Assembly: GCA_018268735.1 (NCBI GenBank)
Contig: JAFDWA010000075.1
Coordinates: 1-7,117, forward strand
Direction of reading: 5' to 3'
DNA length: 7,117 nucleotides
Source: Actinomycetota bacterium
GTDB lineage: Bacteria; Actinomycetota; Acidimicrobiia; Acidimicrobiales; Microtrichaceae
Positions 6,342 through 7,117 of the stretch are shown in pieces. The notes below the pieces were generated by a model. That model saw nothing but the letters and a program-made list of their open reading frames with translations, made no database searches and had not been told where the DNA came from. Made by a program: the position numbers and the translations under genes. Each line of letters starts with the position of its first letter. Position 1 is the stretch's first letter.

Positions 6342-7013
6342 GTGGACGCGCTGCCCGGGACCTCCCTCGTCGAGGCGCCGGTCGTGGAGCGGATCGACCT
6401 CGGCCGCGGGTCCTGGGTGGACGTCGTGCGTGGGCTGCTGTCCGACGGCGACGCGGTGCACGACGATCTGGTGCAGGACGTGTCGTGGCAGCAGGGCCGG
6501 GTGTTCCGCTACGAGCGTTGGATCGACGAGCCACGCCTCGGCGGCTGGCAGGCAGGGTCGGACCTCCACCCGGTGCTCGCCGACGTGTCGCGGTGGCTCG
6601 CCCGTCGCTACCGCGTGGCCTTCGATGGGGTCGCGCTCGCCCGCTACCGCCATGCAGCCGACAGCGTGGGGTTCCACCGCGATCGGGAGATGCGCTGGCT
6701 GGAGGACACGGTGGTCGGCGTGCTCACGCTCGGTGCCACCCGGTCGTTCCTGATGCGCCCGATCGACGAGCGTCGCAGCTCGCACGACGACCTGGTCGAC
6801 GGGTCCGGCCGCACGTTCGATCTCGCCCCCGCCGGCGGTGACCTCCTCGTCATGGGGGGCCGCTGCCAGGCCGACTGGTTGCACGCTGTGCCGAAGGTCC
6901 GCGGGGGACCGGTCGTGGGGGACCGGATCTCGGCGCAGTACCGCTGGACGTCGCGCAGGGGGCGACCGGACATCCAGCCTGGCTACCGCGCGCCCCGCTT
7001 CTACAGCCGCTGA
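6342..7013 (+). CDS. alkB: AlkB-family 2-oxoglutarate/Fe(II)-dependent dioxygenase
   Basis: AlkB enzymes oxidatively remove alkyl groups such as 1-methyladenine and 3-methylcytosine from DNA or RNA, using Fe(II), 2-oxoglutarate and O2. In this 223-residue protein the iron ligands are His112 and Asp114 (GFHRDRE) and His181 (DWLHAVPK). The 2-oxoglutarate-binding RxxxxxR motif is Arg195 to Arg201 (DRISAQYRW). The nucleotide-binding half contains VALARYRHAADSVGFHRDRE, and the C-terminus ends in the Arg/Pro-rich GYRAPRFYSR seen in actinobacterial members. The length is normal and the active site complete. The start is taken as the GTG at 6342, 7 nt after TACGGT; a GTG at 6312 would add 10 residues. 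It runs divergently from the peptidase gene and 51 bp upstream of dnaE2, so the two repair genes may share readthrough transcription. No SOS box lies before it. Whether it prefers DNA or RNA is not readable. Confidence 0.93.
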   Translation: MDALPGTSLVEAPVVERIDLGRGSWVDVVRGLLSDGDAVHDDLVQDVSWQQGRVFRYERWIDEPRLGGWQAGSDLHPVLADVSRWLARRYRVAFDGVALARYRHAADSVGFHRDREMRWLEDTVVGVLTLGATRSFLMRPIDERRSSHDDLVDGSGRTFDLAPAGGDLLVMGGRCQADWLHAVPKVRGGPVVGDRISAQYRWTSRRGRPDIQPGYRAPRFYSR

Positions 7014-7027
7014 CGAACCCGGTTCGC
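7013..7027. promoter_or_regulatory. Imperfect LexA-like palindrome upstream of the SOS box
   Basis: ACGAAC-CCG-GTTCGC has the CGAAC/GTTCG half-sites of an actinobacterial LexA box, but with a 3-nt instead of a 4-nt centre and altered outer bases. The arms CGAACC (7014-7019) and GGTTCG (7021-7026) are perfect inverted repeats around one base. Its centre is about 24-25 bp from that of the perfect box. It could be a weak secondary LexA site, a relic, or chance. Confidence 0.35.
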
Positions 7028-7036
7028 GCAGGAGTG

Positions 7037-7052
7037 TCGAACTGGTGTTCGA
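7037..7052. promoter_or_regulatory. SOS box (LexA operator) of dnaE2
   Basis: TCGAAC-TGGT-GTTCGA has perfect 6-bp palindromic arms and matches the actinobacterial LexA consensus TCGAAC-N4-GTTCGA. It touches the -10 box (TATGGT, 7053-7058), so bound LexA would block RNA polymerase; RecA-stimulated LexA cleavage after DNA damage would release it. Its place 12 bp before the dnaE2 start fits the known SOS control of this polymerase. Confidence 0.9.
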
Positions 7053-7058
7053 TATGGT
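7053..7058 (+). promoter_or_regulatory. -10 box (TATGGT) of the dnaE2 promoter
   Basis: TATGGT fits TANNNT and lies 6 nt before the GTG at 7065, directly abutting the SOS box. With no Shine-Dalgarno in the short gap, a leaderless or nearly leaderless transcript is likely. The -35 region would overlap 7029-7036 and is not well conserved. Confidence 0.55.
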
Positions 7059-7064
7059 GGGGTC

Positions 7065-7117
7065 GTGGGGTTCAACAACCCGGACGTGCCGTGGTCGGAG
7101 ATCGAACGACGTCTCTC
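7065..7117 (+). CDS. dnaE2: Error-prone DNA polymerase III alpha subunit DnaE2, N-terminal fragment
   Basis: Only 17 complete codons are in the window, reading MGFNNPDVPWSEIERRLS when the partial last codon (TC) is taken as Ser. This is close to the conserved N-terminal opening of actinobacterial DnaE2 (MGW/F-NNPxxPWxELER), which precedes the PHP domain. DnaE2 is the SOS-induced C-family polymerase that performs mutagenic translesion synthesis, usually with ImuA' and ImuB, whose genes may lie beyond the window. The perfect LexA box 12 bp upstream supports the call. The start is GTG, placed 6 nt after a -10 box. Such a short fragment alone would be weak evidence; fragment and operator together make it strong. 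Confidence 0.8.
   Translation, partial: MGFNNPDVPWSEIERRL

Noticed and set aside
7054..7056. ATG just before dnaE2
   Set aside because: It is in a different frame from the recognisable DnaE2 N-terminus and forms part of the -10 box TATGGT.
1..7117. tRNA or rRNA genes, CRISPR arrays, insertion sequences, phage or defence genes
   Set aside because: No cloverleaf, regularly spaced repeat, transposase motif or terminal inverted repeat was seen; the DNA is packed with ordinary chromosomal genes.

Overview
The window is very GC-rich (about 70% by eye) with a strong third-position G/C bias, frequent GTG/TTG starts and promoters of the TANNNT type placed directly before start codons. With an actinobacterial-type LexA box (TCGAAC-N4-GTTCGA) in front of a dnaE2 start, this points to the chromosome of a high-GC actinobacterium. 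The exact lineage cannot be fixed from the sequence; Acidimicrobiia-like or another free-living group is possible.

Layout. Positions 1-2128 (+) hold a two-component pair: the C-terminal three quarters of an OmpR-family response regulator (cut by the window edge), overlapping by 8 bp a complete membrane sensor histidine kinase. Converging on it, with stop regions overlapping by 17 bp, is a minus-strand PAS-PAS-GGDEF-EAL protein (2112-4322) with an intact EAL phosphodiesterase site and a degenerate GGDEF motif (GVDEM). Upstream of it on the same strand, 108 bp away, is an M3-family oligoendopeptidase F (4431-6308). A 33-bp gap (6309-6341) separates this from a divergent plus-strand AlkB-type 2-oxoglutarate/Fe(II) dioxygenase (6342-7013). 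After 51 bp comes the start of an error-prone DNA polymerase DnaE2 (7065 to the window edge) preceded by a perfect 16-bp palindromic SOS box.

How the genes work together. The left half is signalling: an envelope sensor with its regulator, next to a cytoplasmic c-di-GMP phosphodiesterase. The right end is DNA damage handling: direct alkylation reversal (AlkB) followed by SOS-induced translesion synthesis (DnaE2). The peptidase lies between and has no evident link to either group.

Points worth attention: (1) the last ~47 codons of the histidine kinase look non-coding in their own frame but strongly coding on the opposite strand, in a frame that continues the EAL protein after a one-base shift, suggesting an old frameshift and a lost stop; (2) a second, imperfect LexA-like palindrome lies just upstream of the perfect SOS box; (3) the 33-bp divergent gap carries two outward-facing -10 boxes that would give leaderless mRNAs in both directions. 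I saw no tRNA, rRNA, CRISPR array, insertion sequence or phage gene, and no stretch over 300 bp lacks a gene. No wholly new system is evident.
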